This document shows, piece after piece, positions 15,142 through 24,373 of a DNA stretch of 64,000 bases. Position numbers and translations under genes: made by a program. A model generated the notes under the pieces. The model did no database searches. It was given only the letters and a program-made list of their open reading frames with translations, and was not told the DNA's origin. Within the stretch, counting starts at the first letter, position 1. Each line of letters opens with the position of its first letter. Source of the stretch: Paenibacillaceae bacterium GAS479 (GTDB lineage Bacteria > Bacillota > Bacilli > Paenibacillales > Paenibacillaceae); the NCBI GenBank assembly GCA_900105225.1, contig LT629764.1:2292001-2356000 (forward strand), in the 5' to 3' direction.

Positions 15142-17506
15142 AATCCCTGATCTCCCCTTTCCTCTCCAGCAGCATTCGATTGCGGTAATCCGATGGCGTC
15201 ATTCCTACCTGTGATTTGAAAATGCGTATAAACGTCGAACGATTGCCGTATCCCACCTCGGCGGCGACATCCTGAATCTGTATGGCCGGATCGGTAAGCA
15301 GCCGCTTCGCCTGCTCCATTCGCACTTCACTTACCAGCTGCAGGAAGGTCCGGTTCATCTCCTTTTTCAAAAGCTGGCCGAGATAGCTCGGATTCATGCC
15401 AAATCGCGCCGCTGCACTCTCCAGACTCAGCTGCTGATCCCCATATTCTTTACGAATATAATCAGCAATTGAAGTGACGTAAGAAGACTTCGACGACGAA
15501 GGCAGCTCCTCCAAATGACGAATCAAACGCTCACAGGCATCCAGCAACATGGCCCGAATCTCGACGATAGTGGGATTGGTCTCGATAAGCTTCCCGAACG
15601 GCAGCTCTCCGGGATAAACCGAGGATCGATCCAGATTCAGCTCAAGAAGCAGTTTTTCCATCTCGTTGAACACCGAATAACTCATATAATGGATCCGGTA
15701 CCACGCGGTGCGGCTCCCAGATATTCTACCTCCACTATTTCCCGGCGTCCGTTCCATCCACTCGCATAGCTCCAAGACAGCACGACGGGTCGATTCTACA
15801 TTGCGGGAGCGGATGCCCGAGAGGATTCTGTCCTTGTACTTGATCCACTCATCCGAGCGGGTCTGGATAGGATTTTCATCCGTGAGCAGCTCCGCGAACG
15901 GAATCAGGCTGCCTTTGCCGCGAAATACTCGATACTGTACGGCCAGCTGGGATTCTCTGTAAGACGTCGAGATGAGCTCCGTGTCCTCATACCGATTCCC
16001 AATGCCGAACGTCCACGCGAATTGCGGATAGGGACGAAGCTGTTCCTGCAACTTATTAAGCAGCCGCATGACTTCCTCCTGTGATGGCTGATCCGGGTCC
16101 TCCGAAAGGCCATACAAAAGAAGGCTGAACGAGGAATCATCGAGCGGAACAAGCTCGCAGCCACATGCCGATAGCTCCGCGGCGAACCATTCCTTGATTA
16201 GGTTGTGAATGGCGGTTTGAATGCGTCCTTTGTCCCCCTCGCTGAGATCCTCACTTTCGTCACGTACACAGGTCATCACCTGGTAAAAGGCCGCATCTCG
16301 TACCGGGAGAAGTCCCAGCCCCGTCTCCGCAGGCCATTCATTATTTTTCAGCAAACCAGAGAGCATCGAGCTGCGAATCGCGCTCTGATTGGATTCCAGC
16401 AAGCTCGCATAGGACTGCGTAGACTGCACAAGCGATTGAATCGCATATTGCAGCGAGCTTGCCCGCGCCGAGCTTTCCGGTTGACCCGCATCCGGGGCAA
16501 TCCCGATCCCCCATTTGCCAAGCGCCGCCTCCAGCGGTCGATGAAATCTCCGACTAAAGTAGAGAGACATAATAAATCCGATGACCAGCACAAGGATCGA
16601 GAGAGCAAACGTCATACGAGTGATGAACTGCATGGGAGCAAACAGCCGCTGCTTCGGAATAAGCACCGAATAACTCCAGTCATTGTAATTCGATCGCGCC
16701 GTGGCTTCGATATAACGCTCCGCATCCAGCCTTTTCTCAAGTGCACTTGAGATTAGCGCTCCGGTATTATCAAGCCCGCCCGTCTCTGAAAAAATAAGCC
16801 CATTATCCTTGCCCGCTATAATTAACGCTGCCGGATTTTCCATACGCCAGCTCTGCGTCTGCCGGAATAGACTCATTCGCACATCAATGAGCAGAACGGC
16901 ATCATTGCGGAGTCCGTCATTGGTCAGATTGCGATGAAGCGTTACGACCTCCTCCGGCACCGGGTAGCCGCTGACCAGCCTCGCGCTTGTCATACGGGCG
17001 CTGCTCCAAGTCTCCGACTGCTTCCCATCTGCGACGAGAGCGACATAGTCCCGATCCGGATATTCGCCCAGCGGCATAACCGTATCGCTCGTAACAATCA
17101 TGTCTGTCCTCGGGATATACAGATAGATACTGCCTATATTTGAGTAGAACTTCTCCTCATTGGCGATGATGCCGTGCAGCTCTTTAAGAAGCAGCTGATA
17201 TTCTACCTCACTATCGAACAGATCGTTCTGCTCAAGGAAGACGAACCGGTTCAAAGTGGCATTCTCCACCAGTCGGACCGAGGTTCGATCAATCTCCTGC
17301 AGCAAGCCGTCATAAGTCGTCAGAACCTGATCAATAAGTGATTTATGGATGATGGCGATTTGATTTTTAAGCTTGCTAGTATAGATCGTATAGATCGGCA
17401 AGCTCAGCATGACCACGACAAGCATCACGACAAGCGAGAAATAAATCGGCAATGGGCTTCGGGAAAGCCGGGCGTGAAATCTCCTCCTGAACGTGGTCAT
17501 GGTCAT
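15119..17506 (-). CDS. Membrane-bound AraC-family sensor-regulator (YesS-like)
   Basis: A 795-residue single-protein sensor. It has a TM helix at about 21-41, an extracellular Cache-like region (about 45-285), a second TM helix at about 290-315, a linker, and two C-terminal AraC helix-turn-helices (about 690-785, with SLESAAARFGMNPSYLGQLL and IQDVAAEVGYGNRSTFIRIF). Such proteins sense an outside sugar, often with a solute-binding protein, and switch on nearby transport and hydrolase genes. It starts 7 bp after the upstream solute-binding-protein gene and overlaps the GH20 gene. AAAGGAG precedes the start; ATG at 17506 or 17500 may be used. Confidence 0.9.
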   Translation of the reverse strand: MTMTTFRRRFHARLSRSPLPIYFSLVVMLVVVMLSLPIYTIYTSKLKNQIAIIHKSLIDQVLTTYDGLLQEIDRTSVRLVENATLNRFVFLEQNDLFDSEVEYQLLLKELHGIIANEEKFYSNIGSIYLYIPRTDMIVTSDTVMPLGEYPDRDYVALVADGKQSETWSSARMTSARLVSGYPVPEEVVTLHRNLTNDGLRNDAVLLIDVRMSLFRQTQSWRMENPAALIIAGKDNGLIFSETGGLDNTGALISSALEKRLDAERYIEATARSNYNDWSYSVLIPKQRLFAPMQFITRMTFALSILVLVIGFIMSLYFSRRFHRPLEAALGKWGIGIAPDAGQPESSARASSLQYAIQSLVQSTQSYASLLESNQSAIRSSMLSGLLKNNEWPAETGLGLLPVRDAAFYQVMTCVRDESEDLSEGDKGRIQTAIHNLIKEWFAAELSACGCELVPLDDSSFSLLLYGLSEDPDQPSQEEVMRLLNKLQEQLRPYPQFAWTFGIGNRYEDTELISTSYRESQLAVQYRVFRGKGSLIPFAELLTDENPIQTRSDEWIKYKDRILSGIRSRNVESTRRAVLELCEWMERTPGNSGGRISGSRTAWYRIHYMSYSVFNEMEKLLLELNLDRSSVYPGELPFGKLIETNPTIVEIRAMLLDACERLIRHLEELPSSSKSSYVTSIADYIRKEYGDQQLSLESAAARFGMNPSYLGQLLKKEMNRTFLQLVSEVRMEQAKRLLTDPAIQIQDVAAEVGYGNRSTFIRIFKSQVGMTPSDYRNRMLLERKGEIRDFEHNWMG

Positions 17507-17513
17507 CGCTCCT

Positions 17514-19088
17514 TTATTCTGACGATCCGGTGTCGGCAGACCGTACTAGCGCCCCACTCATCTCATTCATTGCTTCTGCACCGCCAGACTCCATCCATTT
17601 GCTCACGAACTTTTCGAAGCCGCCGTCGATGTCCAGCTCACCCATAATCATCTTGCCAAAATACGACTCGGTCAGCTCATCCGAGGTCGACTTGAAGGAA
17701 ACCCACCGGGAAGTCGCGAGATTATAAGAGGCCGGCTCAATCCGATAGCGATTAATGCGCTCCAGGTTTTCCTGAACGACATCGGTAAAACCGGGGGTGC
17801 TGGATTCGCGGAAGCGCAAGTAGTCCGTCTCGGTCATCCGCGTCCAACTGACGAGACCCCAATTCAGCTCATGCGCCGCTTCGGGATGTAAAGTTCCGAA
17901 GCCGATGTCCTTTTTACGCTCATCAAGCAGCAGGGAAATCTGCCCTTTATCCTCCCGATAGTGTACATCCGGCAGTCCATACAGCGTAAGTCGGTTCCCT
18001 TCATCCGACAGCAAATAGTTCAGCAGCCGAGCAACTGCCGCTGGGTTCTGCGCTTTATCGGTAAGCACCGTATAACCCCAGAAGCCCGACCCGACGCTAT
18101 ATCCACGCTTGCCATCCGGGCCCGCCAAGGCAGCCGCCTCCATAAGCTCGGCATCCTTGAAGTTGCGACGAAGCTGCTCCTGCTTCTTGAGCAGCTCCTC
18201 GAAGTTGGCGTTGTCGAACATCGCCCCTACACGCCCCTCGATGAACCTCGGCCTAACCTGGACGTTCGTAGCTGCGGACAGCGTAAACGGTTGAATAAGC
18301 CGCTCATCATACAGCTCCTTAACATACCGGAGCGCTTCCTTCACCTCGGGTTGGACGACCCAATATTCATAAGCGTCGCCAACCTGAAGGAAGCCGGTGC
18401 TCCTGGCATCAATCGGAATGCCCCAAGCGCCCATCAGATTGCGGACGAGCGAAGGCAACCCGTTGCCGATGATGCCGTAGGTGTCAGCAAGCCCGTTCTC
18501 ATCGGGGTCCCGATCGCGGAAAGCAAGCAGCGTATTGCGGAATTGCTCCAGCGTCTGCGGCACCGGTAGTCCGAGCTTATCGAGCCAATCCTGCCGCAAA
18601 ATAAGCACATGCTGACCCACGCTGCCCGGCGGCAGCTCATCTTGCAGCGGCAAGCCATACAGCTTTCCGTTCACTCGCAGCTCGTCATACTTGGGATTGT
18701 TAAGCTGTGCGCTCAAGTAAGGCAAGCCGGCGATCAGCTCATCGGAGAACGGGATGATTCGGCCTTCTTTGATCCACTTGTTGAAACGGCCGGTCTTCTC
18801 GTTGTCGACGATCGTCAGCACATCGGGATAACCACCCGTCGCCATTAAAATATCGAGCTGAGTGTCCTCCCAGCCCCCTGTCTGCAGCGAGATCCGCGTG
18901 CCGGTCGCCTCTTCAATTGCCTTCAACACACGATCATCTTGACTGCCGTAGTTTTGGCGGTCGAAGCTATAGATGCTGATCGGCACAACTGCCTCCGTGC
19001 TAGAACTGGAGGAAGGGGAGCTGCAGCCCGCCATTCCGATGAAGCCTGCCAGCAGCAGGCCCGATAATCGCCAAGCCTTGCGCGCCAT
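17514..19088 (-). CDS. Sugar ABC transporter solute-binding lipoprotein 1
   Basis: About 524 residues with a lipobox (GFIGMAGC) and a long substrate-binding domain of the LplA type (family 1 solute-binding proteins). It contains SIYSFDRQNYGSQDDRV near the start of the mature protein and GAMFDNANFEELL internally. It is clearly paralogous to the next gene upstream: both share VPISIYS-, DKLGLPVPQTLEQF-, STGFLQVGDAYEYW-, HELNWGL- and NRY.IEPASYN-type blocks. GGAGGAG lies 5 nt upstream of ATG 19088. It may feed the permeases or act as ligand partner for the membrane sensor encoded just downstream. Confidence 0.9.
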   Translation of the reverse strand: MARKAWRLSGLLLAGFIGMAGCSSPSSSSSTEAVVPISIYSFDRQNYGSQDDRVLKAIEEATGTRISLQTGGWEDTQLDILMATGGYPDVLTIVDNEKTGRFNKWIKEGRIIPFSDELIAGLPYLSAQLNNPKYDELRVNGKLYGLPLQDELPPGSVGQHVLILRQDWLDKLGLPVPQTLEQFRNTLLAFRDRDPDENGLADTYGIIGNGLPSLVRNLMGAWGIPIDARSTGFLQVGDAYEYWVVQPEVKEALRYVKELYDERLIQPFTLSAATNVQVRPRFIEGRVGAMFDNANFEELLKKQEQLRRNFKDAELMEAAALAGPDGKRGYSVGSGFWGYTVLTDKAQNPAAVARLLNYLLSDEGNRLTLYGLPDVHYREDKGQISLLLDERKKDIGFGTLHPEAAHELNWGLVSWTRMTETDYLRFRESSTPGFTDVVQENLERINRYRIEPASYNLATSRWVSFKSTSDELTESYFGKMIMGELDIDGGFEKFVSKWMESGGAEAMNEMSGALVRSADTGSSE

Positions 19089-19194
19089 GTCCACTCCTCC
19101 TCCGTCTGTTATTCACTCACATTGTAACGGATAATTGTGAAAAAGGAAGCGAAGATAGGAAAGGTTTTCCCCTTCCCTATCCCCCTATTTTCTG

Positions 19195-20826
19195 CTATGA
19201 ATTGCTGGCTGCAATGGCATCGCTCATCGATTTCATCGCTGCTTCGCCGCCGGCAGCCCTCCAGCTGGCAACGAACTTATCAAAGCCTTTGTCGATGTCT
19301 ACTTTGCCGAGTACAGCCTGAATGAAGAATTCATTTTGCAACGTCTTGCCCGTGCCCATGAATTTAGACCACTCTTCATTCATCACATTGTAGGATGCTG
19401 GCTCCAGCAGGTATTTGTTGACGCGGTCAAGATTCTCCTGAATCAAAGCTCCATAACCCGGATATCCGGCTTCAGACGCTTTAATATAGAACTCACTAAC
19501 CATTGGCGACCAGCGTACAAGTCCCCAGTTCAGCTCATGGAACTGCCCGGATGTGTTGACGTTGAAGCCAGGGTCCTTCTTCTTCTCTTCGTCATTCCAT
19601 ACGAGCTTGTCGCCCTCCATCTTGTAGTGGACACCCTCGATGCCGACAGTGCTCAGCTTCGTGCCCTCTTCCGAGATTAGGAAATCAAGCAGCTTCGCCG
19701 CGGCAAGCGGGTCCTTCGCCTGGCTGGAAATCGCCGTGTAAGCCCAGTGTCCGTTACCTTTGGAATAACCGAAAGCTCCATCCGTTCCTTTGAGCGCGGA
19801 CATCTGAATCACTTTGCCGTCCGGCGCATTTTGCTTCAGGGCTGTGTTGCGATTAACGAGCTGATCAAAGTTCATGTTCTCAACCGTCACACCGATGCGG
19901 CCTTCCGCGAATACCGGACGTGTCTTCGTAATGTTCGTCTGGGTGAGTGTATCTGGATGAATGAGGCCATTGTCATATAGCTTTTTGACCCACTTGAGCG
20001 CTTCCTTCGTCTGCGGCTGGACAGCCCAGTACTCGTAACCGTCCCCCACTTTGAGGAAGCCCGTGCTCCGCTCATCATGCGGAATTCCGAAAAATCCCAC
20101 GCTGTAGCTCACCAGCTTGTCGAGCCCGTTCGTAATCAGTCCATACGTATCCGCTTTTTTATTGCCGTCTGGATCTTCCGTTTTGAATTTCATTAGCGTG
20201 TCAAAGAACTCATCCGTCGTTGTCGGAACCGGTAAGCTAAGCTTGTCGAGCCAATCTTGGCGAATTTGGAAAACGAATTGACCGGCTGAGCCAAGCGGCG
20301 GCTCGTCGCGCATCGGAATCAGGTAGTACTTGCCGTCTACCTTCAAGTCTTTGAATTCAGGCTGCGTTAACAGCGCTTTCAAATTAGGCAATTGCTCCAG
20401 CATCTCATCCGTGATTGGGGACAGAATGCCGCTTTTGATCCATTGGCCGGTACGGTCAAAGGTATCGTTGTCGATGATTGTGATGACATCCGGGTAATTA
20501 CCCGTTGCCGTCATAACGTTCAGTTGCTCTGGATCCCACGGTATACCAGCCTGGATCGATAGCTTCGTATTCGTCAGCTTCTCGATCTCCTGAACGACCC
20601 GGTCACTGCCGTAGTCCGTCCGATCATAGCTATAGATTGAGATCGGCGTCGGCTCCTTGGACGGCTCCGGCTTGGTGGACGGTGCAGCGCTGGAACCCGG
20701 ACTGGCAACAGGCGTAGCTTGCTCCCCCGTGTTCTCCTCCTTCGAATTCGAGCTGCATGCAGCGACAGCAAGAACGAACAGCATTAAAACCAGAATGAGT
20801 GGAGCTCTTTTCCATACAGAAGCCAT
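19195..20826 (-). CDS. Sugar ABC transporter solute-binding lipoprotein 2
   Basis: About 543 residues with signal peptide and lipobox LAVAAC, a Ser/Thr/Pro/Glu-rich spacer (about 18-48), then an LplA-type substrate-binding domain. It is directly downstream of the two LplB/LplC-type permease genes and is the natural binding partner for that importer. The start at 20826 follows AAAGGGGGATG; the in-frame start at 20850 lies before this ribosome site. It is paralogous to the following gene, which indicates duplication within the operon. Confidence 0.92.
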   Translation of the reverse strand: MASVWKRAPLILVLMLFVLAVAACSSNSKEENTGEQATPVASPGSSAAPSTKPEPSKEPTPISIYSYDRTDYGSDRVVQEIEKLTNTKLSIQAGIPWDPEQLNVMTATGNYPDVITIIDNDTFDRTGQWIKSGILSPITDEMLEQLPNLKALLTQPEFKDLKVDGKYYLIPMRDEPPLGSAGQFVFQIRQDWLDKLSLPVPTTTDEFFDTLMKFKTEDPDGNKKADTYGLITNGLDKLVSYSVGFFGIPHDERSTGFLKVGDGYEYWAVQPQTKEALKWVKKLYDNGLIHPDTLTQTNITKTRPVFAEGRIGVTVENMNFDQLVNRNTALKQNAPDGKVIQMSALKGTDGAFGYSKGNGHWAYTAISSQAKDPLAAAKLLDFLISEEGTKLSTVGIEGVHYKMEGDKLVWNDEEKKKDPGFNVNTSGQFHELNWGLVRWSPMVSEFYIKASEAGYPGYGALIQENLDRVNKYLLEPASYNVMNEEWSKFMGTGKTLQNEFFIQAVLGKVDIDKGFDKFVASWRAAGGEAAMKSMSDAIAASNS

Positions 20827-20882
20827 ACTTTCATCCCCCTTTAAAATCATGCCTATAAATCAACATCGCGAAAGCGCCCATT

Positions 20883-21734
20883 CTATGCCTTGACCGCGCC
20901 GACCACCATGCCCTTGATAAAAAAGCGCTGGATGAACGGTGAGATTAGAATGATCGGAACGACCATCACGATAATGATTGCGGAAGTGAGTGACATCGGA
21001 ATCAACCCGGGAAGTTGTACTTGCATCTGGGTGTCCACCCTGCGGATGAGCTGCCGGAGCAGCACCATCATGGGGTATTTATCCGGGGCGACCAGGATGC
21101 CCGACCAGAAAAATTCATTCCAGTGGAACACGCCGTAAAACAGCGTCATGACGGCCATAATCGGCTTCGAGAGTGGCACGATAATGCGCGAGAACGTCTT
21201 GATCTCCTTTGCACCGTCGATGTACGCGGCTTCCTCCAGCTCAACGGGCAGTGAAGCGAAGAAATTTTTCATCAGAATGACGTAGAACGAGTTGCACAGG
21301 AACGGGATGATCAAACCCCAGATGCTGTTCGTTAAATTAAGCGCACGAATAACCAGATACAGTGGAATGATGCCACCGCCGAACAGCAGCGGGATGATGA
21401 CCATTAGGTTGAGCATCCGGTGCAGTCGCAGATGCGTTTTGCCCAGCACATAAGCGCCGGCGCCGGTAACCACAACATTGAGGAATGTGCCCACGACAGT
21501 GACGAATACGGAAACCCCCAGCGCGTTGACCAAGCGATTGTCATTGAAAATAAGCTTGTAATAATCCAGGGTGAAGCCGTCCGGGAATAGATGAAACGCC
21601 TTGGATACATAGTTCTCGTTCGGCATGACGGAGATGGTGATCACGTAGTAGAACGGGAACAGAATGGCCAGCATGAACAGCGTCAGGATGCCTATAAGAA
21701 CGGCCTGGGAATACCAGGGGCTGCGATTGATCAT
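20883..21734 (-). CDS. Carbohydrate ABC transporter permease, LplC-like
   Basis: A 283-residue protein with six predicted TM helices and the EAA loop LEEAAYIDGAKEIKTFSRIIVPLSKP (about 180-205), a hallmark of CUT1 binding-protein-dependent permeases. LplC-type members work with LplB and an LplA-type lipoprotein on complex glycans or oligosaccharides. The ATG at 21734 is chosen over TTG at 21740 because AGGAG lies 9 nt upstream. It lies 25 bp after the LplB-like gene; no ATPase gene is present, as usual for this class, which shares a general MsmX/MsmK-type ATPase. Confidence 0.92.
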   Translation of the reverse strand: MINRSPWYSQAVLIGILTLFMLAILFPFYYVITISVMPNENYVSKAFHLFPDGFTLDYYKLIFNDNRLVNALGVSVFVTVVGTFLNVVVTGAGAYVLGKTHLRLHRMLNLMVIIPLLFGGGIIPLYLVIRALNLTNSIWGLIIPFLCNSFYVILMKNFFASLPVELEEAAYIDGAKEIKTFSRIIVPLSKPIMAVMTLFYGVFHWNEFFWSGILVAPDKYPMMVLLRQLIRRVDTQMQVQLPGLIPMSLTSAIIIVMVVPIILISPFIQRFFIKGMVVGAVKA

Positions 21735-21759
21735 GAACAAGGTCTCCTTTCCGGGCCGA

Positions 21760-22716
21760 TCAGAAGATACCTGGGGAACCGGTTTTCTTCGCGATTTGGT
21801 TAACAGTGAACAGCAGAATCAGTCCGATTAGACCTTGGAACAAACCCGCTGCCGCCGCAAAGCTATAGTCCCCCTGCTCGATGCCCATGCGATAAACGAA
21901 TGTATCCAGGATGTCGCCAACTCCATATACGATTGGGGAATAGAGAGAGAATACTTGCTCGAAGCCTGCGAACATCAAGTAGCCGACCCGCAAAATGAGC
22001 AGGAGTACAACTGTGCTGGCGATGCCAGGCAACGTTATGTGCAGCGTCTGCTTCCAACGGCTCGCTCCATCCGACTCTGCAGCTTCATACAGATGAGGGT
22101 CAATGCTCGTTAGCGCCGCCAGATAAACGACTGTCTCCCAACCCGCTCCTTTAATAATGTCGCTCACGAACAGGATACCGAGAAACCAATTGCCCTCCGC
22201 CAGGAAGGGGATGACATCGAGGCTTTGACCTGCACGGATACCGTTAATAAGGCCAGAGCCGTTAAACAGATTTTCGATAATGCCTGCAAAAACGACCCAT
22301 GAAAGAAAATATGGGATGAACATAATATTCTGGAACAATCCCTTGAACCAGCGATGCCGCACCTCGTTCAACAGCAGCGCGAGTATGACGGGAACGGGGA
22401 AGCCGAATATGATTTTGCCGAGGCTGATAAGAAGAGTGTTCACGAAGGCACGTTGGAAAAAGGGATTGGCGAATACTGACTTTACATGTTCCAGCCCGGC
22501 CCACGGACTTTTGAGGATGCCCTGCACGACAGAATAGTCTTTGAAGGCGATCACGATCCCGTACATAGGAACGTAGACGAAGATCAGATAGAACAGAATC
22601 ATGGGCAAAGCCAGTAGATACATTTGACGATAACGACTAAGATCTTTCCAGAACGACAGCTGCTGCATCGGCGTTGCACTTCCTTCCCTTCGCTGTTTCG
22701 GTTGAGTCCGCGGCAT
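21760..22716 (-). CDS. Carbohydrate ABC transporter permease, LplB-like
   Basis: About 318 residues with six TM helices, the motif FVYVPMYGIVIAFKDYSV near the N-terminus, and the EAA loop LYEAAESDGASRWKQTLHITLPGI. This is the LplB type of CUT1 permease. It is the first gene of the glycan operon, beginning ~95 bp after the terC terminator. No strong ribosome site settles the start: ATG 22716 gives a typical N-terminal length, and ATG 22668 is the main alternative. Confidence 0.9.
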   Translation of the reverse strand: MPRTQPKQRREGSATPMQQLSFWKDLSRYRQMYLLALPMILFYLIFVYVPMYGIVIAFKDYSVVQGILKSPWAGLEHVKSVFANPFFQRAFVNTLLISLGKIIFGFPVPVILALLLNEVRHRWFKGLFQNIMFIPYFLSWVVFAGIIENLFNGSGLINGIRAGQSLDVIPFLAEGNWFLGILFVSDIIKGAGWETVVYLAALTSIDPHLYEAAESDGASRWKQTLHITLPGIASTVVLLLILRVGYLMFAGFEQVFSLYSPIVYGVGDILDTFVYRMGIEQGDYSFAAAAGLFQGLIGLILLFTVNQIAKKTGSPGIF

Positions 22717-22806
22717 AGGCCAATCATAGGTTTTAGGGCTCACAGCGGGAAAGAAGCAGATCTGTGAATGTGTTGCAAATCCGTAGAACACGGCTATTTT
22801 CCAATG

Positions 22807-22847
22807 AAAAAAGGCACTGCCGGGGACATAATGCCCGTGCAGTGCCT
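22807..22847 (-). terminator. Terminator of terC
   Basis: AGGCACTGC...GCAGTGCCT with an inner CGGG/CCCG helix, followed by T6 on the minus strand; the plus strand also carries CTCTTTT. It insulates the LplB operon from terC. Confidence 0.85.
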
Positions 22848-22878
22848 CTTTTGATAATTATCGCTTAGTGTTATCCCG

Positions 22879-23685
22879 TTATTCCGGGAATTCCGCTTTT
22901 ACCGGTTCCGCTTCCTGCTGCGTCTTGGTTTTGCGTCCAGATATGAACCAGCCGCACACCGCGATGGCGATCAGGACACCATAGAACGTCAGCTTCCAAC
23001 CCGTCGACTTGGCAAATCCATAAGGGATAACTCCCAACGCCGGGTGGGATAGCGTATAAACAGCTAGCTTAACGCCTACCCAGCCTACGATGGCAAAAGC
23101 GGCGATTTCAAGCGATGGACGCTCTTCCAATATCTTCACGAACCAGTTGGCTGCGAAGCGCATGATCAGCAAGCCAAGGAAGCCGCCGAGGAAAATAACG
23201 ATGAAGTGACCGCCGTCCATACCGCCGATTAACGGCAGTGGTGTCTCCGGAAGCGCGACCGCCAGTGCTACAGCCGCCAGGATAGAGTCAACAGCAAAGG
23301 CGATGTCGGCCAGCTCGACCTTGATAACCGTTTTCCAGAAGCCAGCTTTTTTGGGCTCTACACCCGAATGCGGTTCAACATTCTGCTTCGCCCGGTTAAC
23401 GATAACCTTGCGGTAAATATGATTGATTGCAATAAACAGAAGATACAGCGCTCCGATCGCCTGCACCTGCCACACATCGACCAAGAACGAGATGATGAAC
23501 AGCGAGGCCAAGCGGAATACAAATGCACCAGCCAAACCATAAAACAACGCTTTTTTACGTTCTTGCTCCGGCAAATGTTTAACCATGATCGCCAGAACAA
23601 GCGCGTTATCTGCCGCTAATAATCCCTCCAGCGCAATCAGGACGAGTAGCACCCATCCATACTCCATTAATAATGCAAAGTCCAT
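22879..23685 (-). CDS. TerC-family membrane protein (YkoY/YceF-like), probable Mn2+ exporter
   Basis: About 268 residues with 7-9 TM helices and the two TerC signature stretches: ALEGLLAADNALVLAIMVKH near the N-terminus and ELADIAFAVDSILAAVALA in the middle, both with acidic residues in membranes that are thought to bind metal. TerC proteins of the YkoY/YceF/MeeF type help export Mn2+, including metalation of exported enzymes. The start at 23685 follows GAGGGGG. The gene lies behind a yybP-ykoY riboswitch, which fits manganese-induced expression. Confidence 0.92.
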   Translation of the reverse strand: MDFALLMEYGWVLLVLIALEGLLAADNALVLAIMVKHLPEQERKKALFYGLAGAFVFRLASLFIISFLVDVWQVQAIGALYLLFIAINHIYRKVIVNRAKQNVEPHSGVEPKKAGFWKTVIKVELADIAFAVDSILAAVALAVALPETPLPLIGGMDGGHFIVIFLGGFLGLLIMRFAANWFVKILEERPSLEIAAFAIVGWVGVKLAVYTLSHPALGVIPYGFAKSTGWKLTFYGVLIAIAVCGWFISGRKTKTQQEAEPVKAEFPE

Positions 23686-23744
23686 CTTAATCCCCCTCTT
23701 CGGCATTCAATTGCTCCATCAATACAAAAAGACCGTTGACCTTA

Positions 23745-23895
23745 AAAAGAGACGGCGGTCTCTTCACAAGGACAAAGGTCTCGCTAACAATGCCGATTCG
23801 GCACTGCCAATAAAGCCGGAGAGCTCTCACTCTCGGATTGACGACTTTATTGTGGCAGCTACTCCCCTTCGGAGTCTCTATGCAGTTGCGTCAAG
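23745..23895 (-). ncRNA. yybP-ykoY manganese riboswitch with terminator, upstream of terC
   Basis: On the minus strand the aptamer (about 23890-23768) carries the diagnostic AAGGGGAGTAGC, AAAGTCGTCAAT, CCGGCTTTATTGGC and GCGAGACCTTTGTCC segments of yybP-ykoY elements, which bind Mn2+. It is followed by AAGAGACCGCCGTCTCTTTTT (23744-23764 region), a terminator-type hairpin, and a second T-rich hairpin just before the terC ribosome site. High Mn2+ would favour readthrough into terC. Confidence 0.93.
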
Positions 23896-24016
23896 CGTGA
23901 TAGTTAAACCGTTATACGCTGGTTCGACATCTAGGTTTCATTTTTTGTAAAATGTCACCCCCATCTAGGCTCCTGCATAGGATACCTTGAGTTTTCACGA
24001 AACGGAGGTCATTGTT

Positions 24017-24334
24017 ATGAGCTCGTTCTATCAGACCCAGCATGCGCTGGCGCCGATCTATGAATGTGAAACGTATGCCCACCACACGCTGCGGTCCGTC
24101 AAGGATCACCTTAACCAGCTATGTGCCCAGAACGCCCATCGACTCGTCAAGGTTGAGACCATGGATGGCGAAGTGTATGAAGGCACTATCGTGCTTTGCG
24201 ACCGGAGCATCGTCTACCTCAGTTTATCCAACGAGGGCAATTCCCGTGCTTTTACTCCTGGGGCTCAGGGGCCATACAACAACGTCATTCTTCCCCTCGT
24301 ACTGTTCGACCTACTTGCTATTACACTGGTGTGA
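24017..24334 (+). CDS. Small conserved protein with LSm/SH3-like core
   Basis: A 105-residue protein. The central block HRLVKVETMDGEVYEGTIVLCDRSIVYLSL resembles an LSm/SH3-type barrel strand pattern, followed by PYNNVILPLVLFDLLAITLV at the C-terminus. I cannot name a family with certainty. GGAGG lies 8 nt upstream of ATG 24017. It starts a two-gene unit with the Pro/Gly-repeat protein that follows 40 bp later; such pairs suggest a spore or cell-surface role, but that is inference. Confidence 0.75.
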   Translation: MSSFYQTQHALAPIYECETYAHHTLRSVKDHLNQLCAQNAHRLVKVETMDGEVYEGTIVLCDRSIVYLSLSNEGNSRAFTPGAQGPYNNVILPLVLFDLLAITLV

Positions 24335-24373
24335 CCCACTGCGAACCAGCATAACTAAAAAGGAGTGATCAGC

